From Halobacillus faecis (GTDB lineage Bacteria > Bacillota > Bacilli > Bacillales > Halobacillaceae): 64,000 nucleotides of DNA. Both the position numbers and the translations under genes were made by a program. The stretch lies in the NCBI RefSeq assembly GCF_007991335.1, contig NZ_BJYD01000012.1:248001-312000 (forward strand), written 5' to 3'. Below the pieces are notes generated by a model. It did no database searches. It had not been told where the DNA came from and saw only the letters and a program-made list of their open reading frames with translations. Shown here piece after piece: positions 1 through 8,595 of this stretch; position 1 is the stretch's first letter; each line of letters opens with the position of its first letter.

Positions 1-1
1 A

Positions 2-1081
2 GAAGCTTATCCCAATTATGACGAATGGGAAAAGGCAGGGGAAGTTCCCCGGGAGTTTTGGAGAAAGCTTGGTGAACAGGGTTACCTTTGTCCTTGGCTG
101 GGTGAGAAATATGGAGGGTTTGGAGCAGACTTCGGCTATTCAGTTGTCATCAATGAGGAAATGGAAAAAGTGGGGACAGGCTTAATTGGAGTGGGTTTGC
201 ACAATGACATTGTCGTTCCGTATTTGGATGCTTATGGAACAGAAGAACAGAAACAGAAATGGCTTCCGAAATGTACGACAGGGGAATGCATTACAGCGAT
301 TGCGATGACAGAACCGGGAGCAGGATCGGATCTAGCATCTATAAGGACGACTGCAATAGAAGGTGACCAGGGATTTACGATGAACGGGGAGAAAACGTTC
401 ATTACGAATGGAATTCACGCGGATTTGGTAGTGGTGGTTTGTAAAACGGATCCCCATGCATCTCCGGCGCATAAGGGAATCAGTCTGGTGGTCGTTGAGA
501 GAGACACTTCTGGTTTTTCCCGGGGGAGGAAGCTCGACAAGATTGGTCTAAACTGCCAGGATACATCAGAGCTGATCTTTGAGGATGCAGCCGTCTCCAA
601 GGATAACCTGCTGGGTAAAAAAGGCGAAGGCTTCTATTATTTAATGAACCAGCTGCAACAGGAGCGCTTGATTGTAGGGATCGGTGCCATTGCGGCATGT
701 GAACGAATGATTGAGTTGACGGTTGCTTATGTGAAAGAGCGCAAAGCTTTTGGGAAGTCCATTGCTTCTTTTCAAAATACTCAGTTCAAACTAGCTGAAC
801 TACAAACGGAAGTTGAGATTGGAAGGACATTTCTGGACCGCACGATTGAAGCTCATATGGACGGGGAGGATGTTGTCAAAGAGGTGTCGATGTCCAAGTG
901 GTGGACAACCGATCTTGTGAAAAAAGTAGCGATGGAATGTATGCACCTCCACGGTGGTTATGGATATATGGAAGAGTACGAAATTGCAAGAAGGTTCCGT
1001 GATGCTCCAGTTACCGCTATTTATGCGGGATCCAATGAAATTATGAAAACAATTATTGCCAAAAAGATGGGCTTAGTATAG
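2..1081 (+). CDS. Acyl-CoA dehydrogenase, long-chain type (5' truncated)
   Basis: The reading frame is open from the first bases of the window, so the N-terminus lies outside it; 359 residues are visible. The product is an FAD-dependent acyl-CoA dehydrogenase for the first step of beta-oxidation. Visible motifs are the FAD/substrate loop (AMTEPGAGSDLAS), the flavin segment FITNG, the helix KERKAFGKSI and the C-terminal HGGYGYMEEYEIAR block. The usual catalytic Glu of YEG(T/S) is Ala here (YAGSNEIMK). A Glu in AACERMIE (codon at 701-703) sits where long-chain and isovaleryl dehydrogenases keep their base, so this is an LCAD-type enzyme. The stop is 12 bp before the thiolase, which has its own GGAGG, so the genes form an operon. 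Confidence 0.93.
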   Translation, partial: EAYPNYDEWEKAGEVPREFWRKLGEQGYLCPWLGEKYGGFGADFGYSVVINEEMEKVGTGLIGVGLHNDIVVPYLDAYGTEEQKQKWLPKCTTGECITAIAMTEPGAGSDLASIRTTAIEGDQGFTMNGEKTFITNGIHADLVVVVCKTDPHASPAHKGISLVVVERDTSGFSRGRKLDKIGLNCQDTSELIFEDAAVSKDNLLGKKGEGFYYLMNQLQQERLIVGIGAIAACERMIELTVAYVKERKAFGKSIASFQNTQFKLAELQTEVEIGRTFLDRTIEAHMDGEDVVKEVSMSKWWTTDLVKKVAMECMHLHGGYGYMEEYEIARRFRDAPVTAIYAGSNEIMKTIIAKKMGLV

Positions 1082-1093
1082 GAGGAAAAAGAT

Positions 1094-2236
1094 ATGAATG
1101 AAGTTGTCATCGTAGAAGCGGTAAGAACCCCTGTAGGTAAAAGGAATGGGGCGCTCAGCGAAATCAGGCCGGATATTCTCTTCGCAGATGTACTTAAGGA
1201 ACTGGTTGAACGAGCTTCTCTCGACCCTGTAGAGGTAGAAGATGTTATCGCAGGATGTGTGAGTCAGGTGGGGGAACAAGCGGGGGATATCGCCAGGATT
1301 GCTGCCCTGACAGCTGGTTTCCCACTGGAAGTCCCTGGTGTGACACTTGATCGGCAGTGTGGGTCGAGCCAACAAGCGATTCATTTCGCTTCTCAAGCGA
1401 TTGCCTGTGGGGACATGGATGTCGTCATTGCTGGTGGTGTGGAAAGCATGTCACGAGTTCCGATGTTCTCAAACATGCAGGGGACATCTTTCAACGAACG
1501 ATTGACGTCAAAATACGAAATGATCAATCAAGGCCATTCAGCAGAAAGGATTGCAGACCAGTGGCAATTGAGTAAAGAAGAGCTGGATGCTTATGCAGCT
1601 GAAAGTCATCGAAGAGCATTAATGGCGATGGATGAAGGCCGGTTTGAAAAAGAAATCATGCCTGTGACCACCGGTGATTCCAATGTAATAAAAACAGACG
1701 AAGGTCCCAGAGCAGGTACGTCTATTGAAACGCTAGCCACCCTGAAAACAGTTTTTCAGGAAAACGGCAAAATCACCGCAGGAAATGCGAGTCAAATTAG
1801 TGATGGGGCGGCAGCTGTCCTTTTAATGTCACGAAAAAAAGCGGAGGATCTGGGCTTGAAGCCTCGCTTTCGGATTGTCTCCAGAGCTGTCGTCGGTTCC
1901 GACCCTACCCTGATGCTGACAGGTCCGGTGCCGGCTACGTATAAAGCCTTACAAAAAGCTGGACTGAGTCTTGAAGATATCGATTTGTTTGAAGTGAATG
2001 AAGCATTTGCTCCTGTACCGTTGTTTTGGATGAAAGAGACAGGTGTGCCACATGAAAAGCTAAATGTGAATGGTGGAGCCATTGCGCTTGGACACCCGTT
2101 AGGCGCCACCGGAGCAAAGCTGATGACCACCCTCGTTCATGAATTAGAAAGGATAGAAGGAAAGTACGGGCTGCTTGCCATCTGTGAAGGACACGGGATG
2201 GCGAATGGAACGGTCATTGAAAGGCTGGAGGGATAA
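1094..2236 (+). CDS. Thiolase (acetyl-CoA acyltransferase)
   Basis: This 380-residue thiolase catalyses CoA-dependent cleavage of 3-ketoacyl-CoA or the reverse condensation. The nucleophilic Cys is near residue 89 in LDRQCGSSQQA. The GHPLGATGA motif with its His is near residue 334, and the second Cys lies in CEGHGMANG near residue 364, so all three active-site blocks are intact. Length is typical (about 390). A strong AGGAGG lies 8 bp before the ATG. It is directly downstream of the acyl-CoA dehydrogenase and 2 bp upstream of the SDR gene, supporting a degradative role. Whether it is a FadA-type beta-oxidation or a biosynthetic thiolase cannot be settled by eye; context favours degradation. 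Confidence 0.92.
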   Translation: MNEVVIVEAVRTPVGKRNGALSEIRPDILFADVLKELVERASLDPVEVEDVIAGCVSQVGEQAGDIARIAALTAGFPLEVPGVTLDRQCGSSQQAIHFASQAIACGDMDVVIAGGVESMSRVPMFSNMQGTSFNERLTSKYEMINQGHSAERIADQWQLSKEELDAYAAESHRRALMAMDEGRFEKEIMPVTTGDSNVIKTDEGPRAGTSIETLATLKTVFQENGKITAGNASQISDGAAAVLLMSRKKAEDLGLKPRFRIVSRAVVGSDPTLMLTGPVPATYKALQKAGLSLEDIDLFEVNEAFAPVPLFWMKETGVPHEKLNVNGGAIALGHPLGATGAKLMTTLVHELERIEGKYGLLAICEGHGMANGTVIERLEG

Positions 2237-2238
2237 CG

Positions 2239-3006
2239 ATGGATGTTAAAGATGTGGTAGCGATTGTGACAGGCGGTGCATCAGGCCTCGGAGAAGCGAC
2301 AGTAAGGAAGATTGCAAGAAATGGTGGGAAAGTGGTGATTGCAGACCAAAATGCAGACAAAGGCGGGGCACTTGCAGAAGAATTGGGCTCTTCTGTACTG
2401 TTTGCCAAAGTGGATGTTACCTCCTCTGATGAAATTGAGCGCACGCTCCAAGCGACGGTGGAAACTTTTGGGCAGGTAAACACGGTCATCAACTGCGCTG
2501 GCATCGTAACAGGTGAAAAAGTGGTCGGAAGAAATGGCCCGCACCCGCTGGAGTCTTTTTCTAAAATCATTGAAGTGAACCTGATTGGTACGTTCAATGT
2601 CATCCGTTTGGCTGCTGAAAAAATGCAGGAAAATGAGCCAAATGAATATGGGGAGCGAGGCGTCATCATTAACACAGCTTCGATTGCGGCCTATGAAGGG
2701 CAAATAGGGCAAGCGGCTTACAGTGCTTCCAAAGGAGGAGTAGCCGCGATGACGATGCCAATCTCGAGGGAGCTCGCCCGTCATGGCATCCGGGTGATGG
2801 CTATTGCACCAGGTCTGTTTGAAACGCCAATGTTTGAACAACTCCCTGAAGAAGCACGGGATGCTCTAGGTAAAGCTACACCATTTCCGTCACGGTTAGG
2901 AAAGCCTTATGAGTATGCGAAGTTAGCTTTAAGCATTTTAGATAATCCAATGCTTAACGGGGAGGTGATCCGCCTAGACGGAGCGATACGATTACAACCC
3001 AAGTAA
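2239..3006 (+). CDS. SDR dehydrogenase, 3-hydroxyacyl-CoA type
   Basis: This is a 255-residue classical short-chain dehydrogenase/reductase. The N-terminal cofactor motif TGGASGLGEA (residues 11-20) with an Asp (VIADQ) after beta-2 indicates NAD preference. NCAGI, the catalytic Ser region (NTASIAAYEGQIGQ) and YSASKGG supply the Ser-Tyr-Lys triad. It resembles the type-2 3-hydroxyacyl-CoA dehydrogenase family (HSD10-like), which fits the slot between dehydrogenation and thiolysis in beta-oxidation. It starts 2 bp after the thiolase stop with GGAGGG 7 bp upstream, so it is cotranscribed. No enoyl-CoA hydratase is visible nearby. Substrate chain length is unknown. Confidence 0.9.
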   Translation: MDVKDVVAIVTGGASGLGEATVRKIARNGGKVVIADQNADKGGALAEELGSSVLFAKVDVTSSDEIERTLQATVETFGQVNTVINCAGIVTGEKVVGRNGPHPLESFSKIIEVNLIGTFNVIRLAAEKMQENEPNEYGERGVIINTASIAAYEGQIGQAAYSASKGGVAAMTMPISRELARHGIRVMAIAPGLFETPMFEQLPEEARDALGKATPFPSRLGKPYEYAKLALSILDNPMLNGEVIRLDGAIRLQPK

Positions 3007-3179
3007 ATGTACCCGTGCTGGTATGAGCCCTTTACTTAGAAGGTAAGGAAAGTACGCCTTATTTTACAAAGAAAAACCTGTCTGAAGTACTCCAGTATTT
3101 GATCGTTCAGTAAGCTCTCGGTGGATCGAGCCGTTGGCTAATGGGGATTTTAATAAAAAATCAAAGGAGTCGATGAGAA

Positions 3180-4736
3180 ATGGGACCAACACTTAGGAGT
3201 ATGTTTGAGCAAACGGTAGCGAAGTATGCGGATAAAGAAGGATTGGTGGACCTGCGGCTTGGAACACGATGGACATACGGAGAGTGGGACCAGGAAGTGA
3301 ATCGCACAGCGAATGCGCTGAAGGCTTCAGGGGTGGAAAAAGGGGATAAAGTATCAACGGTGCTTTTTAACACGGCTGAATATGCAACGGTGCTGTTCGC
3401 CTGCATGAAGATTGGAGCGATATTCAATCCGGTGAACTTCCGTCTCATGGAAAAAGAAATCGAGTTCATTTTGAAAGATGCCGATCCGAAGGTGGTCGTG
3501 TTTGAAAAAGCGACGGCAGCTCAAATCGCTCCGGTAGCGAAAGAGATGACAAGTATTGAGTTTTGGTCCATCGACGAAGAAAACTTGCCTTATGCCATGA
3601 ACTATTATGAACGAACGGATGGAGTGACGACCGAACGACCTGTGTGTGAACTGGACGAGAACGATCCTTATGCCATCATGTACACTTCCGGAACAACCGG
3701 ACTTCCGAAAGGAGTCATCCATACGCATCGAGATATGGTCGATCAAGCGCTCATCATGACCGCATGTTTGAGACTGACGGAAGATGACCGTGGACTGACT
3801 GTCGCCCCGATTTTCCATTGTGCAGAGCTTCATTGTGCGTTCTTCCCGAGAGTGATGATTGGAGCGACAAACGTTCTGATGCACCATTTCGATGCACCTG
3901 AAGTCATTGGAACGGTCAGGGAGGAGCAGATTACGTCCTTCTTTGCAGCTCCGACGATGTGGAACATGATGCTGCAAGAGGAATTCACCAAAGAGGACTT
4001 CCAGACGTTGAGACAAGGTCTCTACGGAGGAGCACCAATGGCCCCTGCGTTGACGATGAAGCTGCATGATTCCTTAGGTGTCCAGCTCTTACAGGCCTAT
4101 GGTATGACGGAAATGGGACCCGCAATCACCGCACTGACCGAGGAAGAACAAGTCACGAAAGCAGGGTCGGCAGGAAGAGCGTTGCTAAACCATGAAGTCC
4201 GAGTGGTGAGAACGAATGAGCACGGACCCGCAGAGCCTGAAGAGATTTGTAAACCGCACGAACTCGGGGAAATTATCGTGCGAGGGCCCAGCATGATGAC
4301 GGGGTATTACAATAGGCCGGAAGCGACAGAAGAAGCCATGTACAAAGGTTGGTACCATACGGGTGACATCGGGTCCTTTGACGAGGATGGATACCTCTGG
4401 GTTAGTGATCGTGTGAAGGACATGATCATTTCAGGCGGTGAAAACATCTATTCAAGAGAAGTCGAAGATGCCTTGTACGAGCATCCTGCAGTCATGGACG
4501 CAGCCGTCGTGGGAGAGCCGGATGATCTATGGGGAGAAAGGGTGGTCGCCTATATCGTCAAAAAGAATAGCGGCGTTACTGAACAAGAACTGGATGAGTT
4601 TTGTACTTCAGGAAATCGACTGGCCCGGTACAAACGGCCGAGACGTTATGAATTTGTAGATGAACTACCACGAAACGCGAGCGGGAAACTGCAAAAGTTC
4701 AAACTGCGGGAACGAAGTAAAACCTTATCAGAATAA
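3180..4736 (+). CDS. Fatty-acid/acyl-CoA ligase (AMP-forming)
   Basis: This 518-residue member of the ANL adenylate-forming superfamily activates a carboxylic acid to its acyl-CoA through an acyl-AMP. Motifs in order are the P-loop-like YTSGTTGLPKG (about residue 163), YGMTEMGP (about 306), TGDIGSFDEDGY, the hinge region VKDMIISGGENIYSREVE and the C-terminal catalytic Lys in NASGKLQKFKLRE. It follows the three beta-oxidation genes after a 173-bp gap that shows no terminator, and AAGGAG precedes the ATG, so it may be the last gene of the operon and supply its substrate. The acid is not identifiable; medium- or long-chain fatty acids are the simplest guess. Confidence 0.9.
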   Translation: MGPTLRSMFEQTVAKYADKEGLVDLRLGTRWTYGEWDQEVNRTANALKASGVEKGDKVSTVLFNTAEYATVLFACMKIGAIFNPVNFRLMEKEIEFILKDADPKVVVFEKATAAQIAPVAKEMTSIEFWSIDEENLPYAMNYYERTDGVTTERPVCELDENDPYAIMYTSGTTGLPKGVIHTHRDMVDQALIMTACLRLTEDDRGLTVAPIFHCAELHCAFFPRVMIGATNVLMHHFDAPEVIGTVREEQITSFFAAPTMWNMMLQEEFTKEDFQTLRQGLYGGAPMAPALTMKLHDSLGVQLLQAYGMTEMGPAITALTEEEQVTKAGSAGRALLNHEVRVVRTNEHGPAEPEEICKPHELGEIIVRGPSMMTGYYNRPEATEEAMYKGWYHTGDIGSFDEDGYLWVSDRVKDMIISGGENIYSREVEDALYEHPAVMDAAVVGEPDDLWGERVVAYIVKKNSGVTEQELDEFCTSGNRLARYKRPRRYEFVDELPRNASGKLQKFKLRERSKTLSE

Positions 4737-4750
4737 GAACAAATAAAAAG

Positions 4751-4779
4751 GCTGCCGGTGACGACCGGCAGCTTTTTTT
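4751..4779. terminator. Bidirectional intrinsic terminator between acyl-CoA ligase and ligD
   Basis: GCTGCCGGT and ACCGGCAGC pair around a 4-nt loop and are followed by seven T residues. The reverse strand also ends in a T-rich run, so the hairpin can serve both convergent genes. Confidence 0.9.
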
Positions 4780-4832
4780 GAACACTTTTTCAGGAAAATG
4801 GCGCTAACATTTCCCGGGCAATATTCGACAAG

Positions 4833-6587
4833 TTATTGAAGGAATTGTTTCAACTTTTGGGTGGGCTGCTTGTCTCTTGCCTTTTCATACATAGAAAAAG
4901 GACATCCGAGTTCAGCGATACGGCCAGGTACCGTATGAATCGTAAATGATTCCGGCCGCAAATCTTCGTTCACCTCTTCCCAATGAAGCGGCGTAGCGAC
5001 GGTTGCGTTTTCGGTTGCTCTTGTCGAATACGGAGCAATAATCGTTTTACCCTCTGCATGTTGGACATAGTCAATATACAATCGATCTCCACGCTTTTTC
5101 TTCAGTCGTTCAATTGTAAAGAGGTCAGGTTCTTCATTAACAAGGAGTGTAGCCAACGTTTCTGTGATTTTCCTTGTCTCCTCATAGCTTAAATCTCCCT
5201 CGCGGATAGGGATGTGAATCTGCATGCCTTTATTTCCGGATGTTTTGATAAAGCTTATGACTGCAAGTTCATCAAGGAGGTGCTTTAATAAACGAGCAGC
5301 CGTAATGGCCTTACTGAAATGACTTCGATCTTTCGGATCTAAATCCATGACAATTTCATCAGGTTTTTGACCACCGGCTTTCTCAAAAGGAACATGGTAT
5401 TCCAATGCCCCCTGGTTAGCGAGCCAAAGTAAAGAGAGCAGCTGATCACAAATGATGTATGGATCCCCATCCTCCATCCACATTTTCAGAAAGTCGGGGG
5501 CATGATCAGGGAAGTGTTTTTGGTAGAAAGATTCTTCGTAGATGCCATCAGGATAACGGATCAGCGTTAACTTCTTTTCCTGTAGGAACGGGAGCATGTG
5601 AGGAGCTAACTGACGGATGTAAACGAGAAAATCCTGTTTAGAAATACCTTTCCATAATGGTTTATCTATATTGGATGGTTCGAAGGTGTCAGGAAACAGG
5701 GAAAGATCCCATTGTTTTTTAGATTCTGTGCAATCTTCAGGGACAAGATCAAATCGGAACTGATGAAAGAGAGGTTCACGAAGTTCCCCTTCCTCAGCAC
5801 TCAGGCAATGTACATCTACACATGTTCCAGGTGCCAAATGCCATGCATCTTTTTTCTTTTTTCCGTGTTCTTTGAAAAATGTCTGGAGCGTCTCACGCTC
5901 GTCATCTTTCAGGCCATGTTTAAACTTTCCCAGGTGGGCAGCGCTTTTGTTTTTATAAAACCCTAGATCATAATATCCGTTCTCAGCGTCGTACTTCTGC
6001 AAAAAGCCGGAGACTGTCCTCCATTGTTTCCATTTCAACCACTGTCTTCCACGGTCACCTGGCTGATATTTGCTCTTTTTCATTTTTGAAATGATTCCCT
6101 CAGCAGAGTGCAGCTCAGCGATGGATAGGATCTCCTCTAATTTCTCATATACATCAATACTTTGAACTTGGGGGTGATTAAGCTTTTCGAGAAGCTTTTT
6201 CATATTTTCTTTTCTTTTTAGTAAGGGGGTACCTTTTTCTATTTTGTCAAAAGCGATGAAGGTAGCAGGTCTTCGTTTGGAAGCAACTCGTATTTTTTCT
6301 TTATTTCGCATTCTTCCTCTTGTCTGTAAAGCTTCGAAGTTCGCTTGGTAAGGAGTGTTCAAAATGACCAGCTCCCCGTCCAGCGTGAATGGTAGAAGTT
6401 TTTTAGGAATCTCCATCTGAACGATTTCAGGAAAGCGGTCACTCATGTCTTTTCCATTCCGGCTCAGGAGCCTGACTCCCTCCCCGTGGGCATCGAGAAT
6501 AGCTCTAAAACCATCATACTTCACTTCATACACCCACTCATCCCCTTCAGGGAGTTCCATCGTACCCGTCAAAAGCATCGGCTTCAT
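4833..6587 (-). CDS. ligD: ATP-dependent DNA ligase LigD (ligase + polymerase domains)
   Basis: This bifunctional enzyme of non-homologous end joining fills and seals double-strand breaks bound by Ku. The N-terminal half is an ATP-dependent ligase with adenylated-lysine motif EVKYDGFRA and downstream SRNGKDMSDRFPE and DGELVIL motifs. The C-terminal 270 or so residues are the archaeo-eukaryotic primase-like polymerase domain (FVYIRQLAPHML, KPDEIVMDLDP, SGNKGMQIHIPI). There is no phosphoesterase domain, as is usual for Bacillus LigD. An upstream in-frame ATG at 6623 exists, but GGGAAGGAG lies 8 nt before the ATG at 6585-6587, so the shorter 584-residue form is preferred. It is divergent from ku. 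Confidence 0.95.
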   Translation of the reverse strand: MKPMLLTGTMELPEGDEWVYEVKYDGFRAILDAHGEGVRLLSRNGKDMSDRFPEIVQMEIPKKLLPFTLDGELVILNTPYQANFEALQTRGRMRNKEKIRVASKRRPATFIAFDKIEKGTPLLKRKENMKKLLEKLNHPQVQSIDVYEKLEEILSIAELHSAEGIISKMKKSKYQPGDRGRQWLKWKQWRTVSGFLQKYDAENGYYDLGFYKNKSAAHLGKFKHGLKDDERETLQTFFKEHGKKKKDAWHLAPGTCVDVHCLSAEEGELREPLFHQFRFDLVPEDCTESKKQWDLSLFPDTFEPSNIDKPLWKGISKQDFLVYIRQLAPHMLPFLQEKKLTLIRYPDGIYEESFYQKHFPDHAPDFLKMWMEDGDPYIICDQLLSLLWLANQGALEYHVPFEKAGGQKPDEIVMDLDPKDRSHFSKAITAARLLKHLLDELAVISFIKTSGNKGMQIHIPIREGDLSYEETRKITETLATLLVNEEPDLFTIERLKKKRGDRLYIDYVQHAEGKTIIAPYSTRATENATVATPLHWEEVNEDLRPESFTIHTVPGRIAELGCPFSMYEKARDKQPTQKLKQFLQ

Positions 6588-6730
6588 TCCCGCATCTCCT
6601 TCCCATTCCGTGATCTTCCACAATACTTATTTTGTTGAATAGGTTTGGCTTTTTTAAGGAGTTTATCCATGGATGCGGAACATATTTTTTAAGATTCTCG
6701 TGAAACCTATAGGAAAAAGGAGTGGTCGGG

Positions 6731-7567
6731 ATGCACACGATGTGGAAAGGGACCATCAGCTTCGGGCTTGTGAATATTCCTGTGAAACTGCACGCGGCAA
6801 CTGAGAACAAGGACATTAAGTTACGTCAGCTTCATGAAGAATGTAAATCACCGGTCGAATATGAGAAGCGTTGTCCGGTATGTGAGCGGGAAATAGAGAG
6901 TGAAGAGATTGTAAAAGCTTATGAATATGCGAAGAACAAGTTTGTCGTTTTAGACAAAGAAGACCTGGAACAGTTGAAAAAGGAACAAGAAGACAAAGCG
7001 GTCGAAATCATCGATTTTGTGAAGTTAGAAGAAATCGATCCGATTTATTTTGAGCGGAGTTATTTCATCTCTCCAAGTGAAGGAGGGTCAAAAGCTTACA
7101 GCCTCCTTCGTCAGGCGCTCGGAGATACGGAGAAGATCGGAATTGCAAAAATTATCATCCGTTCCAAGGAGCAATTGGCCATTGTCCGGGTGTATGAGAA
7201 CACGCTGGTCATGGAAACCATCCATTATCCTGATGAGGTCAGGTCGGTCCAGGACGTGCCGAATGTTCCGGAAGAAACAGAACTAAGTAAGAAAGAATTA
7301 AGTACAGCCGTTACTTTAATTGATCAGTTGACAGCGGAATTCGACCCTGAAAAATACAAGGATGAGTACAGGACGGCGCTGATGGAGCTGATTGAAGCGA
7401 AGAAAAACAATGAAGAAGTTACGACGGCTAAAGATAAACCCAAGCCGGATAACGTGACAAATTTAATGGACGCATTGGAAAAATCCTTAGAGAAAACGAA
7501 AGGATCCAAGAAGAAGAAAACCACGAAGAAAAAGACGACGACATCTGGTAAGAAAAAGACTTCCTGA
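6731..7567 (+). CDS. ku: Ku DNA end-binding protein
   Basis: This 278-residue bacterial Ku is a homodimeric ring that binds double-strand break ends and recruits LigD. The start MHTMWKGTISFGLVNIPVKL is diagnostic. A CxxC-like pair (CKSPVEYEKRCPVCE) follows, then the barrel core. The last 30 residues are a lysine-rich tail, typical of Ku C-termini that bind DNA or contact LigD. A GTG at 6722 is in frame but abuts AAGGAG; the ATG at 6731 has correct spacing and is chosen. Divergent arrangement with ligD shares a short intergenic region. In sporulating relatives this pair is expressed in the forespore; no SigG site was identified here. Confidence 0.96.
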   Translation: MHTMWKGTISFGLVNIPVKLHAATENKDIKLRQLHEECKSPVEYEKRCPVCEREIESEEIVKAYEYAKNKFVVLDKEDLEQLKKEQEDKAVEIIDFVKLEEIDPIYFERSYFISPSEGGSKAYSLLRQALGDTEKIGIAKIIIRSKEQLAIVRVYENTLVMETIHYPDEVRSVQDVPNVPEETELSKKELSTAVTLIDQLTAEFDPEKYKDEYRTALMELIEAKKNNEEVTTAKDKPKPDNVTNLMDALEKSLEKTKGSKKKKTTKKKTTTSGKKKTS

Positions 7568-7641
7568 TAGGACTTCATCGTCTATAAAACCTCTATCTGT
7601 AGTATAATGGAGAAGATATGATTATAGTTCGGAGGGATTGG

Positions 7642-7821
7642 ATGACCGTACGTTCCGAGGAAGAAGTGGAATTACTTATGCGCCCTGCTTTAGCGTCTCT
7701 GGCTGTCGAGGGACAACGTTTGAACAAGAAGCAGAAATTGCTTGTGAAAAAGTGCCTGACAGGGGAGATTTCTCATGAGGAGTTCGTCAAACAGGCGTTG
7801 GAACTGGCTCATCATGCCTGA
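7642..7821 (+). CDS. VbhA-like antitoxin of Fic module
   Basis: This 59-residue protein matches the VbhA-type antitoxins of class I Fic proteins. It carries the inhibitory helix motif (S/T)xxxE(G/N) as SLAVEG. The Glu of this motif inserts into the partner Fic active site and blocks productive ATP binding (family knowledge). The remainder (LTGEISHEEFVKQAL) is the second part of the antitoxin fold. The ATG at 7642 is 7 nt after GGAGGG; an upstream ATG at 7618 lacks such a site. A TATAAT at 7603-7608 may be its -10. The stop overlaps the fic start by 8 bp, indicating translational coupling with antitoxin first. Confidence 0.82.
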   Translation: MTVRSEEEVELLMRPALASLAVEGQRLNKKQKLLVKKCLTGEISHEEFVKQALELAHHA

Positions 7822-8422
7822 CACAAGGTACGGGAATGAAAAATCGAAGTATTGTTATCCGGGATCAAACGTTTTGATCAACCATTATGACATCAAAGAT
7901 GAGAAACAACTGACGGCCTTGGAAACGATGTTTACGGCTCAAAGGCTTGCCGAACTTCAATCCAACCCGGTTGAAGGGGATTTCGACTTGCGGCATTTAC
8001 AGAGAATTCATGCGCGTCTATTTTCAGATCTTTACCCGTTTGCTGGAGAAATTCGAACAGAAAACATAACGAAGGATGGATTTTCTTTTGCTCAGGCCAG
8101 GTTTATTCACGATGCGGCTGAGCCCATATTTCAACAGTTGATGAGAGAAGATTGGAAAAGTATGAACAGAGTACAGGTTGTAGAGAAATTGGTTTATTAC
8201 ATGTCAGAAATTAATGTACTCCATCCTTTCAGAGAAGGAAATGGGAGGAGCTTACGGGAGTTTATCCGCTGCATAGCTTTGGAAGCAGGGTATGACTTGG
8301 ATTGGTCCGCGGTTCCCCCCGATGTGATCTTTCGGGCGAGTGTTCAATCTGTCAAAGATGTGAGTGCACTGGCACAGGTCATCAGTCAATCTTTAACTAC
8401 CTACCAAAAACCTTCAGCTTGA
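7814..8422 (+). CDS. fic: Fic-domain protein (AMP-transferase toxin, class I)
   Basis: This 202-residue Fic protein transfers AMP (or another nucleotide moiety) from ATP onto target hydroxyls. The catalytic motif HPFREGNGRSLREF matches HxFx(D/E)GNGRxxR, with intact catalytic His and anion-binding GNGR. The flap region is FAGEIRTENITKDGFSFA. No inhibitory (S/T)xxxEG helix occurs inside the protein, consistent with the inhibitor being the separate gene just upstream. The longer frame from 7775 lies inside the antitoxin gene; the ATG at 7814 giving MPDTRYGNEK is chosen. Related class I Fic toxins AMPylate DNA gyrase and topoisomerase IV; the target here is unknown. The module sits beside the ku/ligD end-joining genes. 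Confidence 0.9.
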   Translation: MPDTRYGNEKSKYCYPGSNVLINHYDIKDEKQLTALETMFTAQRLAELQSNPVEGDFDLRHLQRIHARLFSDLYPFAGEIRTENITKDGFSFAQARFIHDAAEPIFQQLMREDWKSMNRVQVVEKLVYYMSEINVLHPFREGNGRSLREFIRCIALEAGYDLDWSAVPPDVIFRASVQSVKDVSALAQVISQSLTTYQKPSA

Positions 8423-8442
8423 TACAAGGCTGGGGTTTTTTT
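8409..8442 (+). terminator. Intrinsic terminator at the end of fic
   Basis: AACC-tt-CAGC pairs with GCTG-g-GGTT around a short loop and runs into seven T residues. The hairpin overlaps the fic stop codon. Confidence 0.7.
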
Positions 8443-8550
8443 GCATGAAGACCAAGGATTCCACTTCCACGAATGTCCACTCTTTCTTTTTGTTATTTTC
8501 ACTTGTTTTGCATACATTTGCTTGGGCCACGGGTTAACCAAAAGGGGAAA

Positions 8551-8588
8551 GGACAGATGCTAACTAAGCGCATCTGTCCTTTTTTATA
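8551..8588 (+). terminator. Strong intrinsic terminator preceding the repeat array
   Basis: GGACAGATGC and GCATCTGTCC form a perfect 10-bp stem with a 9-nt loop, followed by TTTTTT. It lies about 130 bp after fic with no gene between, so it may be a second terminator or end an unseen small RNA. Confidence 0.75.
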
Positions 8589-8595
8589 TTTGATT

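Noticed and set aside
6588-6623. Longer LigD N-terminus starting at 6623
   Set aside because: The perfect ribosome-binding site lies inside this extension and serves the ATG at 6587.
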